Shown in pieces: positions 28,315-37,998 of a stretch of DNA of 64,000 nucleotides. The position numbers were made by a program, and so were the translations under genes. The notes under the pieces are model-generated. The model did no database searches. It was not told where the DNA came from and worked only from the letters and a program-made list of their open reading frames with translations. The stretch is taken from contig NZ_FODX01000006.1 in the NCBI RefSeq assembly GCF_900110495.1, positions 62,001 through 126,000 of the forward strand. The letters run 5' to 3'. The first letter of the stretch is position 1; each line of letters starts with the position of its first letter. This stretch comes from Nitrosovibrio sp. Nv6 (lineage in GTDB: Bacteria > Pseudomonadota > Gammaproteobacteria > Burkholderiales > Nitrosomonadaceae).

Positions 28315-31300
28315 TCATGAGCCTGTCAGAAAAGGACAGCCAAGACTGTTTGCAGCTGATCCCACCGGTGTCTCGGGACATTGATCCTGTATGTCGGCAA
28401 TGCCGTCTCCATCCGAATCGATGAGAGTAGAGTCTCGGGTGTAGATGATTTCCGATGAGTGCGGGGCTACTGAGCGTGGCCAGGTAATCGGTGTGCCATC
28501 GACGAAGGAAACGTATTGACCGCATAGGGTTGGGTCTTCATCAGGGCATGAGGCCTCCGATTCGGTACCGCTGGGGTTGGTCAACAGTGCAGTACGCAGC
28601 GTCGCACCTACCTGCTGCAGAGGAACTATCTCGACATTGGCGATCGTAAATTCTTTCCCCGATTCGACATAGAAATCGATACGCGCGCCGTTGTCGCCGG
28701 TAACGGGATCGCCCTTTTTTATGGTTGAAATCGATTCGATGAGTAAGGTATGGCGTTTCCAGTTCCGGCTTCCGTAAATGGATGTCATCCTATGGGTAAA
28801 TAGCTCGTAACCATTATCGCCCCCGCCCCCCCGCCTGGGGGCAATCGCGACTCTCTGATTGTCGATTTCAGTCTTTATATCGAATGTCAGGCGATACCAG
28901 TGACCCGCTTCGACGGAAAAATTCGGTGACATCAACAGGCTTGGGGTGGCGCCAGCGATCATCCTGATACAGGGGAAAGCGCCGCAGGCTCCAACGGAGG
29001 TCGTTGCGCCTGTGCTGCCGTTACCCCAAGGTCGCCAGCCGTCTTGAACACTCGTGGTCGTATTAATTGGAGCGAGGACGCTTTCGCCCTGGACCTGGAA
29101 GCTGGTGTAGCCCGCTTGAGTAATTTGTTTGCCATTCGGATCCAGATTGCGCGCTACACCGGCAGTACGCGCCGATTGCCATTCGATGAAGTCATATTCT
29201 AACTCGCCCCCATTCCAGCGTTCTCGGGCGATCCGCTTGGATATAAGTGCAGAGTGGTGGTTGAAGTCATAACTTGCGAAGCGTGTTGTGCTCGAAAAGG
29301 TAGTTTGCGCCACCACGCCCTGAGCATCACCAAGCGGAAAGATGAGATTATTGGTGACGATATTGCCTGAAATGTCGCCCGCAGGATCGAAACTTCGAGT
29401 TCCTTCCTGGAACCAGATCTGGTAGCGGCGATTTCCGTAGAGCGTGTTGCGGTCGATAAGGTTGCGGGCAGTGTTGTGAAGTAAGATGCCATACTCGGCA
29501 TTTTCGACCGTGTTTCCGATAACGGCAATGTCGGAACCAGGTTCGTCCAGATAAACTCCTGTCGTGTGCGGCCGCTCGTCGGGATGGCCGTGGAGGTCAC
29601 CGTTCAAATTGCGGATAATATTCTCTTCGATTTTGCTATTGTGATTTTGACCATACATGTAGATACCCCCACAGTCGTGCAATACAGTGCAGGCGTTTTC
29701 GATGTTATTACGGCTTACTGAGCTGTTGGGCCCGATAAGTATGCCATGATAAGCCGCGTCACGAATGCTGTTTCTATCAATAGTAGCGCCAGCGCCGGTA
29801 TTGACGGCAGCAATCGAGGGGCGGGGAAGGGATATAATGCGGCCGTTCTGAATCTGCACCGCGCTGCCTTCAATTTGATTATCCAGGACCCGTAAGCGCA
29901 AGGCTGACCGAACTCCATTGACCATTCCGCTTATGGCGTCGAGCCCCGTGTTGATAATGCGATTATTCTGAATCAAGTTGTCTTGTGATGCTGCGGCCAG
30001 CAGTCCTTCCTCAACAGTTTCCTCGATGTGACAATCGATGACGGCGACACGAGCACTGCGAGAAAGATCGATTCCCTTTCCTACCCGCCTTACCGCCAAG
30101 CCGTGTAGCTCGATGTCTGTACGTCCAGAGAGGTCGATGCCGCTTGGGAGATGAACGACAGAGACACGCGTACCAGGCTCCGCCGCGTCAATGGGGCGAA
30201 GATGAATCGCCTTATCGAGGATGTCGTAGACCCATTCACCTGGCTCGTCAAGCATCCACCGGGCGCCAGTAAAAAAATAGCCATATCCTTTGCGTAGAGG
30301 ATATCTGGTAGGAGAATCCAGCAGTAGCATGCCTTGGTTAACGCCAGAAATAAGCTTGCGTTCGAGCCTCCAGCCGGATGAGCGGACGAAGACGGATACA
30401 CCGGGGTTCAGCAGTTCGACGGTGGTAAGCGCGGATAGGTCGCTGCTAAGCGGAAGGTAAGTACTGCCTGTCTTGTTATCGTTGCTTACCATATCAGCAT
30501 CTGACGTGAGCACAAAATACGGCGATTCCGGCGCATTTGAATCATGCCCTCGATTTGGATGATGAGCGATAGCATGAGCTGTGTTGCCGACGTAAAGCGC
30601 GATGGGCGTATCAACAGCGGGACTAAGGCTTACATTGTCAAGTCGGATTATGCCGGCATTCCCGGTGCCCTGAATGTCAAGACGCGCATGCCGAACCGAT
30701 AAGGCTGTCCGGAAGGGCAGACTGATAGTCTGCCAGGTATTATTTCCTATAATGGGAGTTGTGGCACCTATTGTATCCCAGGGCGATTCTGCACGCCGTA
30801 TATTGGCCCGGGCGGTCTTGCCGATAGGAACCCACATGGTCAGTGTGAGTTGATAAGTAGTCCCAGCCTGCAGCGGAAAGGCGGCGGAGCTAGCCGCCCA
30901 CCAGAGCGTGGAACTGGTGCCGCCATTGATGACGAGGCAAGGACCTGTGTCGGAGGCGCAGTTAGTGCTATCGACAGCGATATTCAAGGAGCTGTCGGAG
31001 GACCAGCTATTCCACTTGGCCGTGCCCTGATCAAACTGGCCATTCTGAATAAAGTTAACCGGGAAAGAACTACGGTAGGCACCTGCCTCTCCAGAGCTCC
31101 AGGCGGAGGCAGGGATGGCGATACTGCCGTCAATCAGCGGCTTCACGTTGCACGGCGCCGGGTAAGCTCCTACCCGGATTGGCTGCGAGAGGCTACCAGA
31201 CATCCCAAGTCGTAGAGTCTCATTCCAGACTTGGCCACAACGGAGAAAGACAGAGTCGCCCGGAAGCAAGTTGGCTCTCGCCACCTGGGCTAGAGTCTGC

Positions 31301-31452
31301 CATGGTCCGTCGGCAGCACCGGCTTGGGCTGGTAGATTGCCGGACCAGGCGTCATTGCCCAGTTTGGAGTCCACATAATAGGTTGCTCCCAAAGCGAAGT
31401 GCGGGAAAATGAACAGGGTGGTAATAACAAGTGCTTTTTTAATGATGATCAT
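28315..31452 (-). CDS. Large secreted right-handed beta-helix protein
   Basis: A 1045-residue protein. ATG 31452 begins a clean signal peptide (IIIKKALVITTLFIFPHFALGA); the open frame continues 59 codons upstream but that part is not signal-like. After YYVDSKLGNDAWSG (residues 25-38) comes a carbohydrate-binding-module-like sandwich (about 134-290, starting FIQNGQFDQGTAKWNSW). A parallel beta-helix follows at about 450-760 with repeated N-N-x-I turns (DNLIQNNRIINT, DRNSIRDAAYHGI, SVSRNNIENA), then a second sandwich and a C-terminal thrombospondin type 3-like calcium motif (DSDGDGIADIQDQCPET). Such proteins are often polysaccharide lyases or epimerases, but no catalytic set was identified. It is transcribed against the neighbouring EPS genes. 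Confidence 0.82.
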   Translation of the reverse strand: MIIIKKALVITTLFIFPHFALGATYYVDSKLGNDAWSGNLPAQAGAADGPWQTLAQVARANLLPGDSVFLRCGQVWNETLRLGMSGSLSQPIRVGAYPAPCNVKPLIDGSIAIPASAWSSGEAGAYRSSFPVNFIQNGQFDQGTAKWNSWSSDSSLNIAVDSTNCASDTGPCLVINGGTSSTLWWAASSAAFPLQAGTTYQLTLTMWVPIGKTARANIRRAESPWDTIGATTPIIGNNTWQTISLPFRTALSVRHARLDIQGTGNAGIIRLDNVSLSPAVDTPIALYVGNTAHAIAHHPNRGHDSNAPESPYFVLTSDADMVSNDNKTGSTYLPLSSDLSALTTVELLNPGVSVFVRSSGWRLERKLISGVNQGMLLLDSPTRYPLRKGYGYFFTGARWMLDEPGEWVYDILDKAIHLRPIDAAEPGTRVSVVHLPSGIDLSGRTDIELHGLAVRRVGKGIDLSRSARVAVIDCHIEETVEEGLLAAASQDNLIQNNRIINTGLDAISGMVNGVRSALRLRVLDNQIEGSAVQIQNGRIISLPRPSIAAVNTGAGATIDRNSIRDAAYHGILIGPNSSVSRNNIENACTVLHDCGGIYMYGQNHNSKIEENIIRNLNGDLHGHPDERPHTTGVYLDEPGSDIAVIGNTVENAEYGILLHNTARNLIDRNTLYGNRRYQIWFQEGTRSFDPAGDISGNIVTNNLIFPLGDAQGVVAQTTFSSTTRFASYDFNHHSALISKRIARERWNGGELEYDFIEWQSARTAGVARNLDPNGKQITQAGYTSFQVQGESVLAPINTTTSVQDGWRPWGNGSTGATTSVGACGAFPCIRMIAGATPSLLMSPNFSVEAGHWYRLTFDIKTEIDNQRVAIAPRRGGGGDNGYELFTHRMTSIYGSRNWKRHTLLIESISTIKKGDPVTGDNGARIDFYVESGKEFTIANVEIVPLQQVGATLRTALLTNPSGTESEASCPDEDPTLCGQYVSFVDGTPITWPRSVAPHSSEIIYTRDSTLIDSDGDGIADIQDQCPETPVGSAANSLGCPFLTGS

Positions 31453-32510
31453 AGAATTATCTGTTAAAAAAATAACTGTAAGAGCTAGACATGGCAGAGG
31501 CTTGGTGAAACGCCTCTCGATCTTGCCGCAACCCGATGGTGGTTTTTGCAGGCGGTCTGCTTGCCCGGTCTTCTGGCAAAGGGAGTTGATTATTCGCGTC
31601 GTCGCCTTTCGCGCATCCCCATCCCGCAACGCCTCGTCGCGCCCGCCTAGGGTTATTCGGAGATTTATTTACGGGTTACCTGCGGGTTACCCGCGAAAAA
31701 ATTAATCAGGGCGGACTATACGTGGCGTTTCAATCTCTTGAGTCGGGGAAAAAGATAATAAAAGCATCGTTGTTTTACCGGGGCGCATTTCCAGGAAAAT
31801 ATACGTTTCCCGCATGCAAAAGTTCGTCCAATAATCAATTCCCTTGCTCAACATTGATGGGAACGGGACTGATCGCGCAGTTTGAGGTACTTGCTGTTCA
31901 GCCTCTTTCTGACCAGTGTGACGCAACAGCCAGGCTAGCGCCCAATCTTCGCGTTTGATAAGCTGATCACCGCCGCACCGTGCGCTGTCTAGAGGCCAGT
32001 TCTCACGCGCGTGGTAATTTCACTTGGCAGGTATATGGTATGTATCTATCAACATTGCTATATGGGAGTGACGGCGTGTAACTAAAACATGGGATGTTTC
32101 TTTTATAAAAGGCGGACGCGGTTAATAAGAACCTGCGAAGGGGATTCTGTAGCGCGCTTTTACAGGCAATCTGAGGGGCGATAACCGTTAACTCTTGTTA
32201 TTGATGATTATATCTCGAACTGAGCGGTTTTATCAGCTCTTCTATATTCCTTCTTTATGAGGTAAAGTTATCAGGCTGTTCAAGATAAGTGAGTTTTCAA
32301 CGTTGTCTCTGTAACCCGGCTTGAACGCAGCAAAATTCTCTTTTCAGGTTCTCGGACCCGCAACGAGCCTTCAATTTTACGGCGAACCGGCGAGCGAAGT
32401 GAAATTAATCCGATGTTCAATGTGTCGCGTAAGCATTTATGCTTGATGGATCATTATCTACTGTTGCGGCATGAAGTGATTTGAGAATTCAGGTACGGCA
32501 GGTCTAGGGC
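31453..32510. other. 1.06-kb non-coding region
   Basis: It separates the minus-strand beta-helix gene from the plus-strand GT2 gene and must hold both promoters. No frame looks real. A short near-repeat CGGGTTACC/TGCGGGTTACC lies at about 31671-31693. No assigned promoter. Confidence 0.45.
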
Positions 32511-33530
32511 ATGAATACTCCGACAAAGCGCAACGGGCGTGTTAGCATTCTTATCAAGGCACTCAACGAAGAGGCGCGGATTGCAAATTGCCTGGCTGCT
32601 GCCGTGCGTGAGGCACAATCACTTGATGGGGAAGTGATTCTGGTTGATTCACTATCAACGGACCGAACCGTCGAAATTGCGCGTGCCTACCCCATCCGGA
32701 TTGTACAGTTCTCCTGCTTGGGAGATCGTGGCTGTGGCGCTGCTGTTCAACTCGGTTACCAGTTTGCGCAGGGAGACTATATTTACATTCTCGATGGTGA
32801 CATGGAGTTGCAGACCGGTTTTATTGCCAGAGCACTGAATGTGCTGGAAACTGAACCGGATGTCGCCGGAGTCGGCGGTAGACTCCTGGACAGGCAGATT
32901 CGAACTGCTGCGGACCTGAGACGTGCGCAGACGCTGGGGAGTTTGAGCCAGAGAATAGAAGTGGATGAATTGGGTGGTGGCGGTCTCTATCGGCGTGAAG
33001 CCATCGAATCCGTCGGTTATCTTGCTCATCGCTGGCTTCCGGCCTTTGAAGAGGCTGAGTTGGGCTTCCGCCTGCGCGCTGCAGGTTGGCGATTATTCCG
33101 ATTACCTGACCCTGCCGTGTTGCATACTGGTCACACGGAGTCAAATTGGGATATGGTGCGCCGGCTCTGGCGAAATCGTCGCGCCCACGCCGTCGGCATG
33201 TTTTTGCGTTCCGCCCTCGGGAAGGCCTGGTGGTGGCGGGCGGTGCTAAGCCAACGGATTGTGATTCTCACGCCCGGAATACACCTGGTGGTCCTGGGAA
33301 TCGCAATTCTGCTCGGGAATAGCTTACGAGCTACCGTGGGAGTCTGGTTGGCACTAGAATTTGGAGTCTGGTTATGCCTATGGTTGGCGCTGGCTGTCAA
33401 GAAACAGGACCTGCAAATAGCGGGGTTTTCTTTAATCAGTTGGCACATCTCAACTGCGGCCGCACTTATCGGCTCAAGCCGACCTCTAGCGGATCCACAC
33501 ACGCCTATCGCCGCAAGGGAGATCATCTGA
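32511..33530 (+). CDS. Glycosyltransferase family 2 protein
   Basis: A 339-residue GT-A glycosyltransferase: VSILIKALNEEARI at the nucleotide fold, EVILVDSLSTDRT, the metal-binding DGDMEL, and GGGLYRREA in the acceptor region. Two or three hydrophobic helices at about 240-320 (PGIHLVVLGIAILLG and following) anchor it in the membrane. It stands alone, with about 1 kb upstream and 330 bp downstream without genes. Donor and acceptor unknown. Confidence 0.88.
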   Translation: MNTPTKRNGRVSILIKALNEEARIANCLAAAVREAQSLDGEVILVDSLSTDRTVEIARAYPIRIVQFSCLGDRGCGAAVQLGYQFAQGDYIYILDGDMELQTGFIARALNVLETEPDVAGVGGRLLDRQIRTAADLRRAQTLGSLSQRIEVDELGGGGLYRREAIESVGYLAHRWLPAFEEAELGFRLRAAGWRLFRLPDPAVLHTGHTESNWDMVRRLWRNRRAHAVGMFLRSALGKAWWWRAVLSQRIVILTPGIHLVVLGIAILLGNSLRATVGVWLALEFGVWLCLWLALAVKKQDLQIAGFSLISWHISTAAALIGSSRPLADPHTPIAAREII

Positions 33531-33860
33531 TCTGAGAGCAACCGCCATCCTGTTATGATGTGTTCCGCCGAAGCCCAAAAAAGTGATCGTGAGCCGTAGA
33601 TAGGGCATCACAAGAATAGCAGGCAATTCGAAGAGATTCAGTTGTCGGTTGGCTAGGAAAGCAGAAAACGACCGATGGTTCGTCGACTCCCTTTTACTAT
33701 CGGGACTGCTCATTTCTGATGCTCTGCGGTATAACATTAGATACAAAATTCTTTTAACTTGTGTGGTGAATGCTTTTATGACGAAAGCTTTGTTGAGAGA
33801 CGTCGCTTTCCTTTTATTTTTTGTGCAGCAGATCACAAGCGCAGTAAGCAAGATCAACAC
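33531..33860. other. 330-bp gap before wecB
   Basis: The wecB frame stays open upstream to 33759 with no typical start, and that stretch (CFYDESFVERRRFPFI) does not resemble the family N terminus. Nothing else is seen. Confidence 0.45.
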
Positions 33861-34991
33861 GTGAAATATATCTATCTGGTTGCCGGCGCTCGTCCCAATT
33901 TCATGAAAATTGCTCCTATCGTACGTGCAATGCGCGCTCATGGCGGCTTGGGTTTTAAAATTATCCACACTGGCCAGCATTACGACCGGGATATGAATGA
34001 GGTATTTTTTGAAGAGCTTGGTATTCCTGAGCCGGACGTATTCATGGCCGCAGGCGGAGGTAGCCATTCGCAGCAGACCGCCAGGATCATGGTAGCATTT
34101 GAGGAATTGTGCCAGACTGACCGGCCTGATGCTGTGCTGGTAGTGGGTGACGTGAATTCGACTCTCGCCTGTGCCATCGTTGCGAAGAAGCTGAGCATCC
34201 CGGTGGCTCATGTTGAAGCGGGTTTGCGCAGTGGGGACATGACCATGCCGGAAGAAATCAATCGCCTGGTTACCGATAGCATTTCGGATCTGTTTTTTGT
34301 TACAGAACCAAGTGGCGTTGCGCACTTGAAACGCGAGGGCAAGGATGATTCCGCGATTCATTATGTGGGACACGTAATGATCGATAACTTATTATATCAA
34401 GTAGAAAAGCTTGCCGGCATTGATACTGCTCTATTCGGAACGAATTGTTTCAAGGCAGCTAATAGGGTGAATAGCAAGTCTGGTAGCGGGCGTTATGGCG
34501 TGGTCACGCTGCATCGACCGGGCAATGTTGACAGCGCCGAGATAATGAGACGCGTCGGTCGTGCGCTGACGGAAATCGCAACGGAATTGCCATTAATTTT
34601 CCCAGTACATCCCCGCACGCGTAATAACTTGGAGAAATTCGGAATTGATCTGGGACCAAACATAACGCTGGTGGGTCCGCAGGCTTACATGCCTTTCCTC
34701 AATCTTTGGAAAGACGCTGCTGTCGTGTTAACGGATAGCGGCGGTCTGCAGGAAGAAACCACGGCTCTCGGTGTGCCTTGCATTACCATTCGCGAGAATA
34801 CTGAGCGTCCAGTAACAGTTGATGAAGGTAGCAATGTGCTGGCTGGTACTGAACCTGCGCGGATAATTGCTGAAGCACGGAAAGTGCTGCGCGGGGAAGG
34901 CAAACAGGGTTGTCGTCCCCATCTATGGGACGGCAAAGCAGCCGAGCGAATCGTCAAAATACTTGCGATGGAATTCGCTGGTGATTCGTAG
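33861..34991 (+). CDS. wecB: UDP-N-acetylglucosamine 2-epimerase (non-hydrolysing)
   Basis: A 376-residue epimerase that interconverts UDP-GlcNAc and UDP-ManNAc. Family motifs: GARPNFMKIAPI at the N terminus, TGQHYDRDMNEVFFEELGIP, VVGDVNSTLACAIVA, HVEAGLRSGDMTMPEEINRL, HRPGNVD, and DSGGLQEETTALGVPCITIRENTERP. GTG 33861 gives the usual family length and N terminus. Its product could feed the GT26 transferase at 25051-25890, and oxidation to ManNAcA would need a further dehydrogenase. Confidence 0.95.
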   Translation: MKYIYLVAGARPNFMKIAPIVRAMRAHGGLGFKIIHTGQHYDRDMNEVFFEELGIPEPDVFMAAGGGSHSQQTARIMVAFEELCQTDRPDAVLVVGDVNSTLACAIVAKKLSIPVAHVEAGLRSGDMTMPEEINRLVTDSISDLFFVTEPSGVAHLKREGKDDSAIHYVGHVMIDNLLYQVEKLAGIDTALFGTNCFKAANRVNSKSGSGRYGVVTLHRPGNVDSAEIMRRVGRALTEIATELPLIFPVHPRTRNNLEKFGIDLGPNITLVGPQAYMPFLNLWKDAAVVLTDSGGLQEETTALGVPCITIRENTERPVTVDEGSNVLAGTEPARIIAEARKVLRGEGKQGCRPHLWDGKAAERIVKILAMEFAGDS

Positions 34992-35125
34992 CGGGTCGCT
35001 CGGACTGCATTATTCTCGTAATCCATGAGTTGAACGCGATAGGAGCGAAGAACGTGCTTCGTAATGATGGTAACGCTGAAATGAGTATTTAGTATAGAGT
35101 TATTAGCCATTCAACGGGATATCCC

Positions 35126-36160
35126 ATGATTCTTGTCACCGGTGGTGCTGGTTATATTGGTTCGCATACTTGCGTCGAGTTGCTTAACGCGGGTCTTGAT
35201 GTCACCGTATTTGACAATTTTTGCAATAGTCATCCCGAGGCATTGGCAAGGGTGGAGCGTATCACGGGGAAAAAGCTCTACCTGGTACGGGGCGATTGCC
35301 GGGATCGTGCCGCGTTGGCAGCAGCTCTGCATGACAGTGGTGCGGACGCGGTAATCCATTTCGCCGGCCTCAAAGCCGTAGGCGAATCGGTCACGCAGCC
35401 TTTGGCGTATTACGACAACAATGTCGTCGGCACCCTGCGCTTGCTTGAGGCGATGAGTGAATGTGGCGTAAAAAAGCTGGTATTCAGTTCCTCTGCTACT
35501 GTCTACGGTGAGCCGAAGTGGTTGCCACTGACCGAGGATCATCCGCTCGCCGCCACAAACCCATATGGACAGAGCAAACTGGTCGTTGAGGAAATTTTGC
35601 GCGACCTCTACCGCAGCGATTCTTCCTGGCGCGTCTGTATTCTGCGTTACTTCAATCCCGTTGGAGCCCATACTAGCGGTTTGATTGGAGAAGACCCGCG
35701 CGGTATCCCCGATAACCTGATGCCTTTCATAGCCCAGGTAGCGGTAGGCAGACGGGAAATTCTCAACGTGTGGGGCAACGATTATCCAACGCCCGATGGA
35801 ACGGGCGTAAGGGATTACATTCATGTGGTCGATCTGGCGTTAGGCCACCTTAAAGCTTTGGAAGCACTGGACGCGTCGGCCGATTCGGGTACACCGGAGC
35901 TGACCGGGTGTCTGACAGTAAATCTGGGAACTGGCACGGGCTATAGTGTTCTTGATATGGTACGGGCTTTTGAGCAGGCAAGCGGCCGGAGAGTGCCCTA
36001 CAAAATTGCTCCCCGTCGTCCCGGCGACATAGCCTCCTGCTACGCGGACCCGCGATTGGCCTATGACTTACTGAAATGGCGCGCAGAGCGTGGCTTGGAA
36101 GAGATGTGCGCGGACACATGGCGCTGGCAAAGCGCCAATCCCGAAGGATATGGAGTTTGA
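35126..36160 (+). CDS. galE: UDP-glucose 4-epimerase
   Basis: A 344-residue SDR epimerase interconverting UDP-glucose and UDP-galactose. It has GGAGYIGSHTCVELL for NAD binding, FDNFCNS, HFAGLKAVGESV, the Ser of FSSSATVYG, the catalytic YxxxK in NPYGQSKLVVEE, and RYFNPVGAH; length is standard. It starts 134 bp after wecB and 116 bp before manC, and the three genes form a precursor-supply group. Confidence 0.96.
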   Translation: MILVTGGAGYIGSHTCVELLNAGLDVTVFDNFCNSHPEALARVERITGKKLYLVRGDCRDRAALAAALHDSGADAVIHFAGLKAVGESVTQPLAYYDNNVVGTLRLLEAMSECGVKKLVFSSSATVYGEPKWLPLTEDHPLAATNPYGQSKLVVEEILRDLYRSDSSWRVCILRYFNPVGAHTSGLIGEDPRGIPDNLMPFIAQVAVGRREILNVWGNDYPTPDGTGVRDYIHVVDLALGHLKALEALDASADSGTPELTGCLTVNLGTGTGYSVLDMVRAFEQASGRRVPYKIAPRRPGDIASCYADPRLAYDLLKWRAERGLEEMCADTWRWQSANPEGYGV

Positions 36161-36276
36161 GGTTTAAAATATGAAGCAGTGCGAGCGTTTCTCTTTCCCC
36201 GTGGCCATCCTCGCGCGGCAGCAGGACCGTTTCTATTACACATTGAAAATACATCGCTCTCATTGGTGAAATTTCC

Positions 36277-37716
36277 ATGCAATCATTAATTCCTGTGGTG
36301 CTGTCCGGAGGTTCCGGCACGCGCCTCTGGCCCCTTTCTCGCGAGAAATACCCAAAGCAGCTTTTGCCGCTTATCGGGGAGGAGTCGCTGTTGCAGGTCA
36401 CGCTGCGACGCGTGGAGGGGCTGACAGATATACAAGTTGAGACCCCGCTTGTGGTTTGCAATGAGGAATACCGTTTTATCATTGCTGAGCAGCTTCGATT
36501 GATGGAAACAAAGGGTACTATCCTGCTCGAACCTGCCGGCCGTAACACGGCTCCTGCACTAACTCTGGCCGCTCTGGCTGCGATGCGTGATGGGGGAGAT
36601 CCCGTCATGCTGGTAATGCCCGCCGACCACGTAATTCTGGATAAATCACACTTTCAGGCGGCAGTACGTGAAGGCGCCACACTTGCGGCTGAAGGCGCAG
36701 TCGTTACCTTTGGCATCACGCCTGACTCACCCGAGACGGGCTACGGCTACATCCAAGCGGGTGAGCCGATCGGAACCGAAGGTGCCAGCAGCATAGCGCG
36801 CTTTGTGGAAAAGCCTGATCTCGCCACGGCGCAGGTTTATCTGGATGCAGGTTCTTACTTCTGGAATAGCGGCCTGTTCATGCTGCGCGCCTCAGTATGG
36901 CTCTCGGCTATGGGGGTATGCCGTTATGATATTTTGGCGGCCTGCCGTGAGGCATGGGACGTGCGGTCAACAGACGGAGATTTTGTACGTGTTGGTAAAG
37001 AGGCGTTCTTACAATGCCCCAGCGACTCGATCGACTATGCGGTAATGGAACGTATTGCCGTTGGCGAAAACACGCTTCCGGCTGGAGTAATGATGCCATT
37101 GTCAGCCGGTTGGTCCGACGTCGGCGCCTGGGATTCGTTGTGGCAGGTGCTGCCCAAGGACCATCAGGGAAATGTAGCGCAAGGCGATGTGTTATTACAT
37201 AACTGCCACAACATGCTGGTCATGGCGGAGCATCGGCTTATAGCATGCGTGGGAATAGAAGATATGGTGGTGGTCGAAACACCGGACGCCATTCTCGTCG
37301 CTCATATGAGCAAGACTCAACAGGTAAAGAATATCGTAGACCATCTCAAGCGTGAGGGCAGGCCGGAAGGCGAGTTGCACCGCAAGGTATTCCGCCCATG
37401 GGGATGGTACGACGGTGTCGATTCAGGTGAGCGTTTTCAGGTCAAGCGCATCGTGGTCAAGCCTGGCGCCGCCTTGTCGCTGCAAATGCACCATCACCGG
37501 GCGGAGCACTGGATTGTCGTTCGAGGCACGGCTCAGGTCACGCGGGGGGACGCGAGTTATCTGGTATCCGAAAATGAGTCGACCTTTATTCCGTTGGGTG
37601 CGCGACACCGGTTGGTAAACCCCGGTTGTGTACCTCTTGAGATGATCGAAGTCCAATCGGGCTCCTATCTGGGTGAAGATGATATTGTTCGCTTTGACGA
37701 TGTTTATGGGCGATAA
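36277..37716 (+). CDS. manC: Mannose-1-phosphate guanylyltransferase/mannose-6-phosphate isomerase
   Basis: A 479-residue bifunctional enzyme making GDP-mannose. The N-terminal nucleotidyltransferase has GGSGTRLWPLSREKYPKQ, MPADHVI and RFVEKPD; the C-terminal cupin (about 375-479) carries the isomerase motif RPWGWYDGVDSG, LQMHHHRAEHWIVV and the metal-binding residues. GDP-mannose is the substrate of gmd at 12898-14028. A factor-independent terminator follows. Confidence 0.95.
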   Translation: MQSLIPVVLSGGSGTRLWPLSREKYPKQLLPLIGEESLLQVTLRRVEGLTDIQVETPLVVCNEEYRFIIAEQLRLMETKGTILLEPAGRNTAPALTLAALAAMRDGGDPVMLVMPADHVILDKSHFQAAVREGATLAAEGAVVTFGITPDSPETGYGYIQAGEPIGTEGASSIARFVEKPDLATAQVYLDAGSYFWNSGLFMLRASVWLSAMGVCRYDILAACREAWDVRSTDGDFVRVGKEAFLQCPSDSIDYAVMERIAVGENTLPAGVMMPLSAGWSDVGAWDSLWQVLPKDHQGNVAQGDVLLHNCHNMLVMAEHRLIACVGIEDMVVVETPDAILVAHMSKTQQVKNIVDHLKREGRPEGELHRKVFRPWGWYDGVDSGERFQVKRIVVKPGAALSLQMHHHRAEHWIVVRGTAQVTRGDASYLVSENESTFIPLGARHRLVNPGCVPLEMIEVQSGSYLGEDDIVRFDDVYGR

Positions 37717-37752
37717 AGAGTTCGCGGCACCGTCGATCCACTGGCATCATCC

Positions 37753-37789
37753 ATGACCCTCCGTTATTTTTTTGGGTCATTTCTTTTTT
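37753..37789 (+). terminator. Factor-independent terminator after manC
   Basis: ATGACCC (37753-37759) pairs with GGGTCAT (37774-37780) around a 14-base loop, followed by TTCTTTTTT. It separates manC from the PEP-CTERM cassette. Confidence 0.6.
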
Positions 37790-37901
37790 CCCTAGTCCAT
37801 ACGGTCTATTGACCCTTGCTCTATATTCCGAGCATTCTGTAAGGGCTTATCCAAGATCATCGGGAATTTGCATTGTTAACTATCTGCCCTATCTTGCGAT
37901 A

Positions 37902-37915
37902 AAGCAATTGCAGAG
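37902..37915 (+). promoter_or_regulatory. Palindromic box upstream of PEP-CTERM copy 1
   Basis: AAGCAATTGCAGAG, containing the 8-base palindrome GCAATTGC. The same box lies before copies 2 and 3. It sits 97 bases upstream of this start codon. Could be an operator or part of a 5' untranslated leader; inferred from conservation only. Confidence 0.45.
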
Positions 37916-37998
37916 CGTCTTGCTGGTCGTCTACCCTGGCCAGGTTTTCCATTTTTCGATTCCGTCACCTTTGCCAACCTTTCGCGTCGGAGAACAAT

